DNA of 64,000 bases from Nocardia vaccinii NBRC 15922 (GTDB lineage Bacteria > Actinomycetota > Actinomycetes > Mycobacteriales > Mycobacteriaceae), in the NCBI RefSeq assembly GCF_001613305.1, contig NZ_BDCC01000035.1, forward strand, positions 62,001-126,000, read 5' to 3'. Made by a program: the position numbers and the translations under genes. The notes under the pieces were generated by a model, which had not been told where the DNA came from, made no database searches, and worked only from the letters and a program-made list of their open reading frames with translations. Below, piece after piece: positions 34,424 to 43,076 of this stretch. Position 1 is the stretch's first letter. The number at the start of each line of letters is the position of its first letter.

Positions 34424-35674
34424 TCAGGCGAGGGGGCCGCGGCCGGTGCGCGGGCCCCAGACGCTGATCAGGGCGAACATGATCAGCAGGGCCGCGGTGA
34501 TGATGGTGAAGACGGCGCCGGGGCCGCGGCTGTCCAGGAGCGGGAGCAGTAGGAACGGCTGGACCGCGGTGCTGAGTTTGGACAGCGAATAGGTCGTGCC
34601 CGAGGCGGTGCCGCGGACGCTGGTGGGGAACGATTCGGGCAGGTAGGTGTGGATCGCGTCGGAGAACACGTTGCTCGCCAGGGTGAACAGCGCGCCCGAG
34701 ACCAGGATCAGCGGCACGCTCACGGCGAAGCCGAAGATCAGGCCGAAGACCGCCATCGCGGCGGTGGAGGCCAGTACCAGGTATTTGCGTTCCATCCGCT
34801 CGATCAGCGGGATCGCCAGCATCGAGCCGATCGGATAGCCCAGATAGGTGATCGCCAGATAACCCAGCGAGTTGACGACCGTGAAACCCTTGTGCTGCAA
34901 CACCAGAACGGCCAGGGTGCCGAAGCCGTAGTACCCGAAGACCTGCAAGATCATCGCCGCCGAGAACAGCAGGGTGCGGGTGCGCAGCGGTGCGGTCAGG
35001 ATCTCGGCGAAGCGCGTGCGTTCGGCGGTGCGCTGCCGATGTTGTTCCCAGCGTGGCGATTCCGGCATGAACCGGCGGGCGAAGAACACCAGCGCCGCGC
35101 CCAGTCCGCCGACGACGAACAACCACCGCCAGCCGTCCAGGCCCAGCGGCTTCAGCGGAACCAGCCAGCGCGCCAGGAATCCCACCACGGGGACGGCGCA
35201 GAATCCGATCGTGTAGGCGATGGAGATCATCCGGCCGCGCACCTGCGGCGGCATCACCTCGGACAGATAGGTGTCCGCGAGGGTCATCTCCGCGCCGATG
35301 CCCAGTCCGGCCAGCATCCGGGTCACCATCAGGAACCACACGTTCGGGCTGAACGCGCCCAGCAGCGTGAATCCCGCGTAGAGGCCGATATTGATCATGA
35401 ACATCCGACGGCGGCCGAACAGGTCCGACAACCGGCCCAGCACCAGCGCGCCCAGGAACTGGCCGACGAACGCCGAGGCCAGGATGCCGCTGAGCTGGTA
35501 CGTGGACAAATGCAGCTGTTCTTTGAAGACGCCCGCGATCGTCCCGGCCAGGAACAGCTCGTAGAGATCGAAGAACAGCCCCATGCCGACCAGGGCGACG
35601 AGCCTGCGATGAATCGGCCGAACCGGGAGCTGGTCCAGGCGCGCGGCGTCCTCGTGATCAACCGATGGTGCCAT
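34424..35674 (-). CDS. MFS transporter, sugar/organic acid porter type
   Basis: A 416-residue major facilitator with twelve predicted helices, opening at GMGLFFDLYELFLAGTIAGV and carrying LGRLSDLFGRRRMF after helix 2, PESPRW in the central loop and YTIGF. This is the sugar porter / aromatic-acid symporter branch. ATG 35674 is supported by a GGGAG-rich stretch upstream; the frame stays open beyond it. It is a lone minus-strand gene next to the infA operon with no metabolic partner, so the substrate is unknown. Confidence 0.8.
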   Translation of the reverse strand: MAPSVDHEDAARLDQLPVRPIHRRLVALVGMGLFFDLYELFLAGTIAGVFKEQLHLSTYQLSGILASAFVGQFLGALVLGRLSDLFGRRRMFMINIGLYAGFTLLGAFSPNVWFLMVTRMLAGLGIGAEMTLADTYLSEVMPPQVRGRMISIAYTIGFCAVPVVGFLARWLVPLKPLGLDGWRWLFVVGGLGAALVFFARRFMPESPRWEQHRQRTAERTRFAEILTAPLRTRTLLFSAAMILQVFGYYGFGTLAVLVLQHKGFTVVNSLGYLAITYLGYPIGSMLAIPLIERMERKYLVLASTAAMAVFGLIFGFAVSVPLILVSGALFTLASNVFSDAIHTYLPESFPTSVRGTASGTTYSLSKLSTAVQPFLLLPLLDSRGPGAVFTIITAALLIMFALISVWGPRTGRGPLA

Positions 35675-35861
35675 TACGCCCTGCTCCCGAACTCGTGCAA
35701 TGCCCGGCGACAGCACACGCCGAGCCCGGCCGAGACTACACCGCACACAGGTCGCGCACCCGCCGCACGTGATGGAGCAGCGGATCACTCGCCATCGGGT
35801 TTGCTCGCGTAAACTGCGGACTGTCCAGGTAATCGGCCGAGTAGATCCCAGGGGGACACCA

Positions 35862-35936
35862 GTGAGCGAGCGCAGCGACTACGTCGGCGACGCAGCGCAC
35901 GCAGCCATGGCGAGCACCGACGGGGTGGCGCTGTGA
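35862..35936 (+). CDS. Putative 24-residue upstream ORF coupled to the EspI-like gene
   Basis: GTG 35862 follows GGGGG (35851-35855) by 6 bases and starts a 24-codon frame, VSERSDYVGDAAHAAMASTD and four more residues. Its TGA (35934-35936) overlaps the GTG start (35933-35935) of the large ATPase gene as GTGA, the usual form of translational coupling. Its first bases, GTGAGCGAGCGCAGCGA, look like a motif common before genes in these genomes, so it may be a leader rather than a functional peptide. Confidence 0.4.
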   Translation: MSERSDYVGDAAHAAMASTDGVAL

Positions 35937-38308
35937 GTAACAACGAACTTCCCATGCTGCCGCCGTGGCTGTCGGAGAGCGAGGACACCCAGTCCGGCTA
36001 CGAGGCACCGGTCCAGAACCTGCCGCAGCGAGATCTGATCTCGGAGAAGGCGTCCAAGCGCCCCCGGTTCGGCCGCAAGACCGAGAGTGAGCGCCCCGAC
36101 CCCGCACTCAAGGGCCGTAAGAAAAAGGGTAAATCCAAATCCGAGGATGCGCCCGAACAGCGGCCGTGGGGTGAGCCACAGTCCGAATCCCAGGCATGGG
36201 GCGAACCGCAGCACAGCGCCGTCGCCCAGTCCCAGGGTCCGAACGAGACTGCGGCACCGGTCGATCCGCGCCAGTTCGCGCCGAACGCTCAGCGACCCGA
36301 CGGGGAATTCCCGCCCGAGAATCCGCAAGCCATGGACGGATACCCGCGGCCCGACAACGGTTTCGGCCCCGGACCCCAGCCGAACACCGGCCCGCAGCAG
36401 ACGGGCCAGGGTTTCCCGGGCCCGGATCAGCGCGGCCCCGCGCCGATGCCGCAGAGCGAATTCGTTCAGCCGCAACAGAATCAGCCGCAACCCCCGCTCG
36501 CCCCGATGCCGCCGCAACCGCTTCCGCCGCGGCAGTCCGGCGCGATCCCGCCGGCGCCCCCGGCACAGCCGGACCTGCCACCCACCAACCGCCCGCCGAT
36601 TCCCGATGCGCCGCAGGCCTATTCCCCGCCCGCGCCGCCGGAGTCCGGTGACGCGGGTGAGATGACCGTACGGGTCGATGGCCGGCCGGATCTGCCGCCT
36701 CCCCCGCAGCAGACACCGCAACGACCGCCGCTGCCCGGACCGCCCGAGGAACAACCGGCACTCGACGACAACCGAAGTGCGCCCGCATGGGCGAGCGGCC
36801 TGGATTCGGCCGCACCACAAGAGGATTCCGGCCTGCCGGACGCCGAGGCGCCGCAGCGCCTCCCCGAAACTCCCGCCCCGCAACCGAATACGCCCGCACC
36901 CGAGGCGGCTGCGCAGCCTCCGTTCGCGCCCGAGCGCGGCATCGATCCCAACAGCGGGCGACACCAGGCATTCGATGCGCCCGCACCCACGCATCCGGGT
37001 CCGGAAACCGACCGGACCGTGGTTGCGGGACGCCCCGACGAGCAGTATTCCCGAACCCCGTACCCGCCCGCCGCACAAGGGTTTTCCGGCGATCGGCCGC
37101 CTTCCGGCGACTATCGGCAGGTTCCGCCGCCGGACGCGCAGAATTTCGCCGCACAGCAGCCGCCGGTCGCGCCGCAGAACGAGCAGTATCCGCCGCAGGC
37201 GCCGGGTCCGGCCCAGGGCGATCCGCGTTTCGGGGCACCGGCGCAGCCGCCGGTTCAGGGCAACCAGTGGCAGTCACCGGCTCCGCCGCAGGGGGGCCCG
37301 GGTCGTCCACAGCAGTACCAGCAGGGTCAGTACCAGCAGCATCCGCCGCACTATCAGCAGCAGCAGTTCCCTCCTGGGCAGCAACCCTCACTGGACGACG
37401 TCCCGGTGCGCAGGGCCAAGAAGGCTCCCGGCACCGGATGGCGGCGCACGGTGCACCACATCTCCGGCGGCGCGATCAATCCCGGCATGTCGGCCGAGGA
37501 GCGGCGGTTGCAGGAGCTGGTCGCGCGCATCCGCCAGCCGGTCCGCGGTGACTATCGCATCGCGGTGCTCTCGCTCAAGGGCGGCGTCGGCAAGACCACC
37601 ACGACGATGGGCATCGGCTCGATCTTCTCCTCCATCCGTGGCGACCGCGTCATCGCGGTGGACGCCAACCCCGACTTCGGCACGTTGTCCCAGCGTGTGC
37701 AGTTGCAGACCCGTTCCACGGTGCGCGACCTGTTGCTGGATCCATCGATCAACTCCTACTCCGATGTCCGCCGGCACACGTCCCAGGGCACCAGCCGCCT
37801 GGAAGTGCTTGCCAGCGAACGGGATCCGGCGGCCTCGGAATCGTTCAGCGAGGACGAATACCGCCAGGTCGCACGCATTCTGCAGCGGTTCTACAACATC
37901 ATCCTCACCGACTGCGGCACCGGGCTGATGCATTCCGCGATGGCCGGTGTGCTGGAGCTGGCCCACTCGCTGGTGCTGATCTCGTCCTCGGCGATCGACG
38001 GCGCCCGCAGCGCCGCGGCCACGCTGGACTGGTTGTCCCTGCACGGCCACGACCACCTGGTCCGCAACGCCGTCGTCGTGATCAACCTCCCCCGCCCCGG
38101 CTCCCCCAACGTCGGCATCCAGCAGCTGCGCGAATACTTCCTGTCCCGCTGCCGCGCCGTCCACATCATCCCCTACGACGCCCACCTCTCCGAGGGCGCC
38201 GAAATCGAACTGGCCCGCCTCCACAAGACCACCAAACGCGCGCTGGTCGAACTGGCCGCCACCGTCGCCGACGATTTCGCCACCGACCACCACCGCTTCA
38301 GCTACTGA
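35933..38308 (+). CDS. EspI-like MinD/ParA-type ATPase with Pro/Gln-rich N terminus
   Basis: A 791-residue protein. Residues 1-45 are ordered-looking, residues about 50-490 are extremely rich in Pro, Gln and Ala, and the C-terminal 300 residues are a MinD/ParA-like ATPase with the deviant Walker A KGGVGKTT (near residue 550), VDANPDFGTL and NIILTDCGTG. This architecture is that of EspI (Rv3876), an ESX-1-associated ATPase thought to regulate secretion with cellular ATP, and of related proteins in Nocardia. The start is GTG 35933, coupled to a short upstream ORF. It lies outside both ESX loci of this window. A strong hairpin follows it. The link to one particular ESX system is not shown. Confidence 0.85.
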   Translation: MSNNELPMLPPWLSESEDTQSGYEAPVQNLPQRDLISEKASKRPRFGRKTESERPDPALKGRKKKGKSKSEDAPEQRPWGEPQSESQAWGEPQHSAVAQSQGPNETAAPVDPRQFAPNAQRPDGEFPPENPQAMDGYPRPDNGFGPGPQPNTGPQQTGQGFPGPDQRGPAPMPQSEFVQPQQNQPQPPLAPMPPQPLPPRQSGAIPPAPPAQPDLPPTNRPPIPDAPQAYSPPAPPESGDAGEMTVRVDGRPDLPPPPQQTPQRPPLPGPPEEQPALDDNRSAPAWASGLDSAAPQEDSGLPDAEAPQRLPETPAPQPNTPAPEAAAQPPFAPERGIDPNSGRHQAFDAPAPTHPGPETDRTVVAGRPDEQYSRTPYPPAAQGFSGDRPPSGDYRQVPPPDAQNFAAQQPPVAPQNEQYPPQAPGPAQGDPRFGAPAQPPVQGNQWQSPAPPQGGPGRPQQYQQGQYQQHPPHYQQQQFPPGQQPSLDDVPVRRAKKAPGTGWRRTVHHISGGAINPGMSAEERRLQELVARIRQPVRGDYRIAVLSLKGGVGKTTTTMGIGSIFSSIRGDRVIAVDANPDFGTLSQRVQLQTRSTVRDLLLDPSINSYSDVRRHTSQGTSRLEVLASERDPAASESFSEDEYRQVARILQRFYNIILTDCGTGLMHSAMAGVLELAHSLVLISSSAIDGARSAAATLDWLSLHGHDHLVRNAVVVINLPRPGSPNVGIQQLREYFLSRCRAVHIIPYDAHLSEGAEIELARLHKTTKRALVELAATVADDFATDHHRFSY

Positions 38309-38335
38309 CCCATCCCCCGACCGCCCACCCGACTT

Positions 38336-38365
38336 CGCGCCCGCTTCGACTCGGAAGCGGGCGCG
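38336..38365 (+). terminator. Terminator after EspI-like gene
   Basis: A perfect 12-base inverted repeat, CGCGCCCGCTTC (38336-38347) and GAAGCGGGCGCG (38354-38365), with a 6-base loop begins 28 bases after the stop. It lacks a T-run but is very stable. Confidence 0.7.
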
Positions 38366-38415
38366 CATTCCAGCGTCCGGGCATCAGTCCGGTCGCAGAC
38401 ATCTGGAGGCAGCTG

Positions 38416-38787
38416 ATGGCCACCGCAGACGACCCCGGCACGCTGGTACGGCGAATGCTGGAGTGCTTCAACACCCGCCGATTCGACAACGCCGACGAGC
38501 TGATGGCCCCGGACTTCTACAGCCACCCGTTGGGCGCCACCGGATTCGAGGCGGGGAAGAACGCCTGGCACAGCCTCGTGACCCGATTTCCCGACATCCG
38601 GATCGTCCCCGAGGACATCCTCGTCGATGGCGAGAAGGTGGCCGTTCGATCCTCGGTCGCCGGAATTCCGCGCCCGGAGGGCGGGCCCCCACCGATGATG
38701 ATCGAGATCTTCCGCATCGCGGATGGCCGAATCGCCGAGAACTGGGCCGTCGGGCAGGGATTGCCGTACAGCTCGAAAACCCTGTAG
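38416..38787 (+). CDS. SnoaL-like polyketide cyclase/ester-cyclase family protein
   Basis: A 123-residue NTF2-like fold protein: MLECFNTRRFDNADELMAPD, then a pocket rich in His/Asp-type residues (FYSHPLGATGFEAG), and IEIFRIADGRIAENWAV near the end. SnoaL-like proteins include polyketide cyclases and many hydrolases or isomerases with unknown substrates. A good ribosome binding site (GGAGG at 38404-38408) precedes ATG 38416. It is a single gene between the EspI-like and esterase genes. Confidence 0.75.
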   Translation: MATADDPGTLVRRMLECFNTRRFDNADELMAPDFYSHPLGATGFEAGKNAWHSLVTRFPDIRIVPEDILVDGEKVAVRSSVAGIPRPEGGPPPMMIEIFRIADGRIAENWAVGQGLPYSSKTL

Positions 38788-38945
38788 GGCAGGCTGTTCG
38801 CAATTCGAAGTGGATCGGCGCGGGCAACCCGTGGCATCCCCGAGTCCGCGACCCGCCAGATGGCGGATACTTTCCGTCGCTTGGCTGTACCGCTCGTGCC
38901 GACCTCCGGCCAAACTGGGTCGAGCAGTCACGAGCAGGAGGAACC

Positions 38946-39947
38946 ATGACCGACAGCGACGTCGCGACCACAGCACCGATCGGACCGCCGGTCCCCTTCG
39001 ACCCGGAACTCGCCGCGGCGCTGGAAGTGATTCTGCCGCATATGCCGAACTTCACCAGTGTGGATGTCATACCGGGGATCCGCGCCATGGCCGCCGAACT
39101 CATGGTGGATCGCTCGAACGAGGATCTCAGCCGCGACGGCGCCTTCCATGTCGAAGAAATTCTCATTCCCGGCGCACCCGGATCACAGATATCCCTGATC
39201 ATCTGCCGCCCCATCGGAGTCCGAACGCCGAGCACGGCGATCTACCACACCCACGGCGGCGGCATGATCATCGGCAGCAATCGGATGATCAGCGATGACA
39301 TGCTCGACTGGGCGATGGAATTCAACGCGACTCTGATCTCGGTCGATTATCGGCTCGCTCCCGAAACCCCGCACCCGGGACCGGTGGAGGACTGCTACGC
39401 CGGGCTGACCTGGGTCGCCGATCACGCCGGAGAACTCGGCATCGATCCGACGCGAATCGTGATCGCGGGCGAAAGCGCGGGCGGCGGGCTGGCCGCGGCG
39501 ACCGCACTGCTGGCCCGGGACCGCAAGGGTCCGGCGATCGCGGCTCAGGTCCTCATGTGCCCGATGCTCGACGACCGCAACGACACTCCTTCGGCGATCC
39601 AGGGCGAAGGGCGCGGCGTCTGGCATCGTCACACGAATGAGATCGGCTGGTCAGCGCTGCTCGGCGCGTCTCGCGGCGGACCCGATGTCTCGCCGTACGC
39701 CGCTCCCGCACGCGCGACCGACTTGTCCGGTCTTCCACCGGCTTTGATCGATGTGGGCTCCGCGGAGACGTTCCGGGACGAGGCGATCAGCTACGCGAGC
39801 AATATCTGGCGCGCCGGAGGCCAGGCGGAACTGCACGTTTTCGCCGGAGGCTTCCACGGGTACGACGGCCTGGCTCCCCAGGCGACGGTGTCGCAAGATA
39901 CCAAGGACGCCCGGATTCGGTGGCTGCGGAGAGTCCTGAACTCCTGA
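38946..39947 (+). CDS. Alpha/beta hydrolase, HSL-type esterase
   Basis: A 333-residue esterase of the hormone-sensitive-lipase family: the oxyanion motif HTHGGGMI, nucleophile Ser in GESAGGG, and His in GGFHGYD. The acid position reads VGSAETFRDE, with Glu where many members have Asp; such E-type members are known. AGGAGG at 38936-38941 is 4 bases before ATG 38946. No signal peptide. It probably hydrolyses short-chain esters in the cytoplasm. It precedes the PucR-like gene by 49 bases on the same strand and may be its target. Confidence 0.85.
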   Translation: MTDSDVATTAPIGPPVPFDPELAAALEVILPHMPNFTSVDVIPGIRAMAAELMVDRSNEDLSRDGAFHVEEILIPGAPGSQISLIICRPIGVRTPSTAIYHTHGGGMIIGSNRMISDDMLDWAMEFNATLISVDYRLAPETPHPGPVEDCYAGLTWVADHAGELGIDPTRIVIAGESAGGGLAAATALLARDRKGPAIAAQVLMCPMLDDRNDTPSAIQGEGRGVWHRHTNEIGWSALLGASRGGPDVSPYAAPARATDLSGLPPALIDVGSAETFRDEAISYASNIWRAGGQAELHVFAGGFHGYDGLAPQATVSQDTKDARIRWLRRVLNS

Positions 39948-39996
39948 CCGCCTTCGGGTGCCGTGCACGGCGCCGGTACCGAAGAGAGGAAGAACG

Positions 39997-40995
39997 ATGC
40001 GAGAGCTGACGATCCGCCTCTCGGCTCTCGCTCCCGAAGCGGCGAACGCACTGCACGTGGTCGCCTACTTCGACCGGCTCATCGAGCACCGCGCCGGTTA
40101 TCGTTCGGTATTGCGCGGCGCCGCAATACTTTCCGGCTGCCCGGTCGGTTTCGTCGACCGATCGCGCGGCCATCGCTGGCGGGTTCTCACCGAGGGCACG
40201 TTCACGACACCGGAATCCACGCTCGCGGACGTGTGGCCGCGGGTCGCCGCGGGCGATGGATCGCTCGAAATGTGGCTGGAGCGCGACGAACCCGTCGAAG
40301 GTGGTCTCGACGCGCTCATCCTGGAACGTGCGCTACTGGCGGCGGCGACTATGCTCGGCCGCACCCTGGACACTCCTGAGCAGCGCAGAGCCGGATGGGT
40401 CCGGGCGCTGCTGGCCGACGATTCGGACGACGCGGCCCGCGACACGGCCCTGCGCGGACTCGAGCTGACCGCCACGACTCCGCTGTGCGTCGTGGCGACG
40501 GACGATGGCCCGCTGCTCGCCCGATCGACCGACGATGCCCGCGCCGCGATCGGCGCGGGCCGCGCGGGTATCGGTCCGATCGTCCCCGCCCGTGCGGCCG
40601 CGACCTCGTGGGCAGGGGCCCGCCTGGCACGCATGCTGACCGCCGAAGGCACGCAACAGGATCCGGGCGATCGCGTGATCCTCGCCGAGGAAACCGGCAC
40701 CCTGCTGGTCCTGGCCGCGGGCATCCACCCGGACGAGACGCCGCCCGCAGATGTCACGGCCCTGGAGGACGCGGCCGCCACCACCGCGTAGATGTTGGAG
40801 ACACTCCACGCGATCAGCACCACGAACAGCGTGCGCGACGCCGCGGGCCTCTTACACCTGCACCACTCGACGGTGCAGGAGCGCGCCGCCCGAGCCGACC
40901 GCGTCCTCGGCTGGAATGTGCTGAGCCAGCGCGGAAAACAGCGAACCCAACTCGCCTTGGTGATGCGTCGAATCCTTGCCTCGGCACGAACGTGA
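39997..40995 (+). pseudogene. PucR-type regulator split by an in-frame TAG
   Basis: Residues 1-264 (39997-40791) form the sensor-like part of a PucR/CdaR-type regulator, with no motif that names a ligand. At 40789-40791 a TAG stops the frame, and the next codon is ATG (40792), in the same frame. From there 67 residues (to 40995) form the PucR C-terminal helix-turn-helix: MLETLHAISTTNSVRDAAGL, HHSTVQERAARADRVLG. The usual PucR sequence runs across this point without a break, so a single sense codon was probably changed to TAG. The two halves may still be made separately by reinitiation at the ATG. I list the whole span because it appears to be one gene. Confidence 0.7.
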
Positions 40996-41029
40996 AACCG
41001 ACACGACGCCGGTCGGGCGGGAGCGTCGA

Positions 41030-41728
41030 TCAGTACCCGGCGGTGAAGCGGCGTTGCACGAACTGTGGCAGTTCCGCCTCGTCGAGCAGCGCCACGGCGG
41101 CGTCCTCCATGGAGATGTGGCTGCGGCCCGCGGCGTCGAGGATCTGCTGGTCGGTGCCGATGCGGAAGCGACCGGTGCGGTCACCCGGCCCGATCTCGGC
41201 GGCAGGGCTGAAGTAGGTCCAACGGCGATTGGAGGTACGCAGCACATCCAGGGCAGCCCAGTGGCCGCGCACCGCGACGGCGTATTCGCGCGGGATGCCG
41301 ATGCGTTCGAGAGATTCTTCGAGATCCGGGGCATCGGCGGCCACCGAGCCCGGTTCGCGCTCCAGGCTGCCCGCGCCGCCCACCACGATCAGGCGAGTGC
41401 GCGGATGGGTGGCGAGGGCTGCCAGCAGGGAGTTCGCAACGGTGGCATAGACGGTCGGGTCGGCAACCGAGCGAGCCACTGTGTCACCGAAATCCCTTGC
41501 GGCATTGCTGGGTTGGTAACAGCTGACAAGAAGGTCGAGACCGGGGAGGACGGCGGTCACCGCGGCGCTGTCGAAGACGTCCAGGTCCTTCCAGGTCAGA
41601 TTCGGATGCGCGACATCGACATGGCCGGTATCGCGGCTGAAGGCGGTGACGTGGTGGCCGCGAGACAGTGCCTCGGCGACCACTCGGCTGCCGATGCGCC
41701 CTGTCGCTCCGATGACTCCGATGAACAT
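41030..41728 (-). CDS. NAD(P)-binding NmrA/atypical SDR protein
   Basis: A 232-residue Rossmann-fold protein with GATGRIGSR as the NAD(P) motif and IVVGGAGSLE, and without the YxxxK pair of classical SDRs. This is the NmrA/YwnB-like group, which acts in redox sensing or as a reductase. ATG 41728 is supported by GGAGGAG just upstream; the frame runs 10 codons further. It is divergent from a TetR-type gene across 92 bases, the standard layout for a regulator and its target. Confidence 0.78.
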   Translation of the reverse strand: MFIGVIGATGRIGSRVVAEALSRGHHVTAFSRDTGHVDVAHPNLTWKDLDVFDSAAVTAVLPGLDLLVSCYQPSNAARDFGDTVARSVADPTVYATVANSLLAALATHPRTRLIVVGGAGSLEREPGSVAADAPDLEESLERIGIPREYAVAVRGHWAALDVLRTSNRRWTYFSPAAEIGPGDRTGRFRIGTDQQILDAAGRSHISMEDAAVALLDEAELPQFVQRRFTAGY

Positions 41729-41780
41729 GTCGCTCCTCCATAGATTGGCGTTGTGCAAGAAACTATACGCCGTGAAGTAT

Positions 41781-41795
41781 TTGTGCAGCGCATAA
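41781..41795. promoter_or_regulatory. Candidate TetR operator
   Basis: TTGTGC-AGC-GCATAA is a near-perfect dyad (one mismatch) in the gap between the NmrA-like and TetR genes, and TTGTGCA recurs near 41753. It is a reasonable but unproven site for the regulator. Confidence 0.35.
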
Positions 41796-41820
41796 TTTTC
41801 TCATGCCGATGTAGCGTAGT

Positions 41821-42546
41821 GTGGTGACCACCGATGCGCCGACCAGGCGAGAGCAACGCCGGATCGAGACGACTTCCGAGATCAAGGAGGTGGCGCTCCG
41901 GCTGATGGCCGCGGGCGGGCCGGGGGCCATCACCCTACGTTCCATCGCCCGCGAGATGCGGATGACGGCCAATGCCGTCTACAGCTACTTCGCCACGAGG
42001 GACGATCTGGTCACTGCCCTGATCCGTGAGGTGTACGGCGAGCTGGCCGACCGGGTACTCGCTGCCCGGGACGCCTGCCGGCCCGACGACACGGCCGGCC
42101 GAATCATGGCATGGGCGTGCGCTTTTCGTGAATGGTCGCTGGCGAACCCGGAAGGGTTCCGGCTCGTTTACGGCGACCCGGTACCCGGATACCAGCCTCC
42201 GGCCGGGGGTGCGGCGCCCGAGGCCGAGCACCGCGTGTGCGCCGGCCTGACCGAACTAGCGGCCGCCGCGTGGCCCACCGCCGCACCCTTGTACGTGGAT
42301 TACGGTTTCGAGTGGACGGATTTCGACACCGCGCTGGCCGACCAGTTCCGCTCGGATTTCCCGGACCTGCCGCCCGCGGTCATAGCGGTCGCGCTACGCA
42401 TCTGGGGGCACCTGCACGGCTTGGTCGCCCTGGAGATCCGAGGGAATCTGGGCGCGCAGACCAGTAATCCGGACAAGCTCTACCGTAACGAGGTGAACGC
42501 GCTGCTGCGCTCGTTCGGACTGGCTCCGCGCGGCGTCGATTCATGA
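41821..42546 (+). CDS. TetR-family transcriptional regulator
   Basis: A 241-residue repressor: N-terminal helix-turn-helix (TSEIKEVALRLMAAGGPGAI, then LRSIAREMRMTANAVYSYFA) and a larger all-helical ligand-binding domain of the WHG/TetR_C type. The start is GTG 41821 or GTG 41824; either gives the same domain. It faces the NmrA-like gene and probably represses it and itself. The ligand is unknown. Confidence 0.88.
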   Translation: MVTTDAPTRREQRRIETTSEIKEVALRLMAAGGPGAITLRSIAREMRMTANAVYSYFATRDDLVTALIREVYGELADRVLAARDACRPDDTAGRIMAWACAFREWSLANPEGFRLVYGDPVPGYQPPAGGAAPEAEHRVCAGLTELAAAAWPTAAPLYVDYGFEWTDFDTALADQFRSDFPDLPPAVIAVALRIWGHLHGLVALEIRGNLGAQTSNPDKLYRNEVNALLRSFGLAPRGVDS

Positions 42547-42681
42547 GTTGAGCGGGCTCATCTGTCGGCCGACGCGTACACCAGTTCGCGGATTCCAGAC
42601 AGGAAGTCCGTGCTTTTCACCAGGTGCGGGTTCAGCGGCTGGTCCCGCTCGGTGAACAGTGATGCGGTCCAGCTCTCGTAT

Positions 42682-43002
42682 TCAATTGCCGTACTGCTGG
42701 GTTTCGGGTCGTTCGATCATCAGGCCGTGCGCTGGTTCGTCGGCCACCGGTCGATGCTCGACCCCACGAGGAACGACGAAAATCTCTCCCGCATGGAGGG
42801 TTACGGGTTCACGGTCGTGCAGTTCGATGCGGAATGTGCCGTTCCAGCAGAGGAACAGTTCGTCCTCGTCGTGATGGTGCCAGGGGAATGCGCCGTGGAA
42901 GCGTGCGACGCGCACCACGGCGTCGTTGGCGATGGCCAAGTCCCGGGGCTGCCAGGGACCGGGCAGATCTTCGATGACGTCGTTGATGGAGATCTTGCTC
43001 AT
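42682..43002 (-). CDS. Cupin-domain protein
   Basis: A 106-residue single cupin. Cupin motif 1 is visible (FPWHHHDEDELFLCWNG), with the metal-binding His, His and Glu; motif 2 is VPRGVEHRPVA. Such small cupins bind a metal and include isomerases and dioxygenases of unknown substrate. ATG 43002 has GAGGATG upstream on its strand. It is divergent from a MocR-type gene across 63 bases and is probably regulated by it. Confidence 0.8.
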   Translation of the reverse strand: MSKISINDVIEDLPGPWQPRDLAIANDAVVRVARFHGAFPWHHHDEDELFLCWNGTFRIELHDREPVTLHAGEIFVVPRGVEHRPVADEPAHGLMIERPETQQYGN

Positions 43003-43053
43003 GGGTTCATCCTCGCGAGAGCAGCGTCGGCGCTCCAGAGCCAATCGGGCAGA

Positions 43054-43076
43054 ATTGGTTTGCATATGGAACCAAT
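43054..43076. promoter_or_regulatory. MocR operator candidate overlapping the regulator start
   Basis: ATTGGTT (43054-43060) and AACCAAT (43070-43076) form a perfect 7+7 inverted repeat with a 9-base spacer. CCAAT at 43041-43045 pairs with ATTGG at 43054-43058 as a further half-site. The ATG at 43066 lies inside it, so binding would control both the cupin gene and the regulator. Confidence 0.5.

Noticed and set aside
36108..37391. Open frame opposite the Pro/Gln-rich part of the EspI-like gene
   Set aside because: Low-complexity shadow produced by the CCG/CAG-rich coding strand; no start signal or family match.
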